From contig CAJUSZ010000010.1 in NCBI GenBank assembly GCA_910589425.1, positions 13,485 through 77,484 on the forward strand: DNA of 64,000 bases. Reading direction: 5' to 3'. The notes under the pieces are model-generated. The model did not search any database, had not been told where the DNA came from, and saw only the letters and a list, made by a program, of their open reading frames with translations. Shown piece after piece: positions 63,953 through 64,000 of this stretch. The DNA comes from an uncultured Muribaculaceae bacterium. Lineage in GTDB: Bacteria > Bacteroidota > Bacteroidia > Bacteroidales > Muribaculaceae. Position 1 is the stretch's first letter, and each line of letters starts with the position of its first letter. The position numbers and the translations under genes were made by a program.

Positions 63953-64000
63953 CCTGACTTCGTCACTCAAAAAATAACGAAAATATAAATGACTCAATCA

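Overview
This window is a 64 kb stretch of a Bacteroidales chromosome. The evidence is Bacteroidetes-type promoters (TTTG, 19-20 bases, TAnnTTTG), starts without a clear Shine-Dalgarno, TonB receptors with carboxypeptidase-regulatory-like N-termini, fused NuoCD, a complex I set without NuoEFG, and lipoprotein/barrel families typical of gut Bacteroidales. Moderate GC and overall gene style suggest a Muribaculaceae-like member, but family level is inference. I see no rRNA, tRNA, CRISPR array or intact insertion sequence.

Bases 1-17720 are one long minus-strand energy operon. It reads nuoA-B-CD-H, then a complete ATP synthase operon (atpD-C-B-E-F-H-A-G), then nuoI-J-K-L-M-N. Eighteen genes sit between one good promoter (17690-17720) and one terminator (20-56). 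The ATP synthase genes interrupt the complex I genes exactly between nuoH and nuoI.

Bases 17861-26370 hold a TonB receptor with a lipoprotein partner, L-serine dehydratase, ribonuclease Z, an LptF/LptG permease and an SH3-like secreted protein. Bases 26371-34831 are a minus-strand operon of TonB receptor, DUF4876 lipoprotein, DUF6850 outer-membrane protein and M16 protease, which could be a surface import-and-cleavage system. A divergent secreted beta-propeller-like protein and a third TonB receptor follow.

Bases 39521-40616 have no convincing protein gene, but contain a promoter, stable hairpins and a terminator that together look like a structured minus-strand RNA of about 330 bases. Next come an OPT transporter, two adjacent genes that look like inactivated enzymes (DUF1460-like and glycosyltransferase-like), an anti-sigma-like/Spy-like pair, a 1899-residue alpha-2-macroglobulin, a barrel protein, a small lipocalin-like lipoprotein and a low-GC CotH protein.

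Bases 55021-63883 carry asd and fabD (minus), then a phosphonate pathway: PEP mutase, phosphonopyruvate decarboxylase, 2-aminoethylphosphonate aminotransferase and a nucleotidyltransferase, presumably making CMP-activated 2-aminoethylphosphonate for a surface glycan or lipid. A DNA/RNA nuclease and mnmE complete the run.

The least expected signal is a duplicated element: a hairpin, a 46-base nearly invariant block and a micro-ORF beginning MKRF, found at 26212-26348 (plus) and 51545-51699 (minus). The first 21 codons of the two ORFs agree at 11 positions, partly through synonymous codons.
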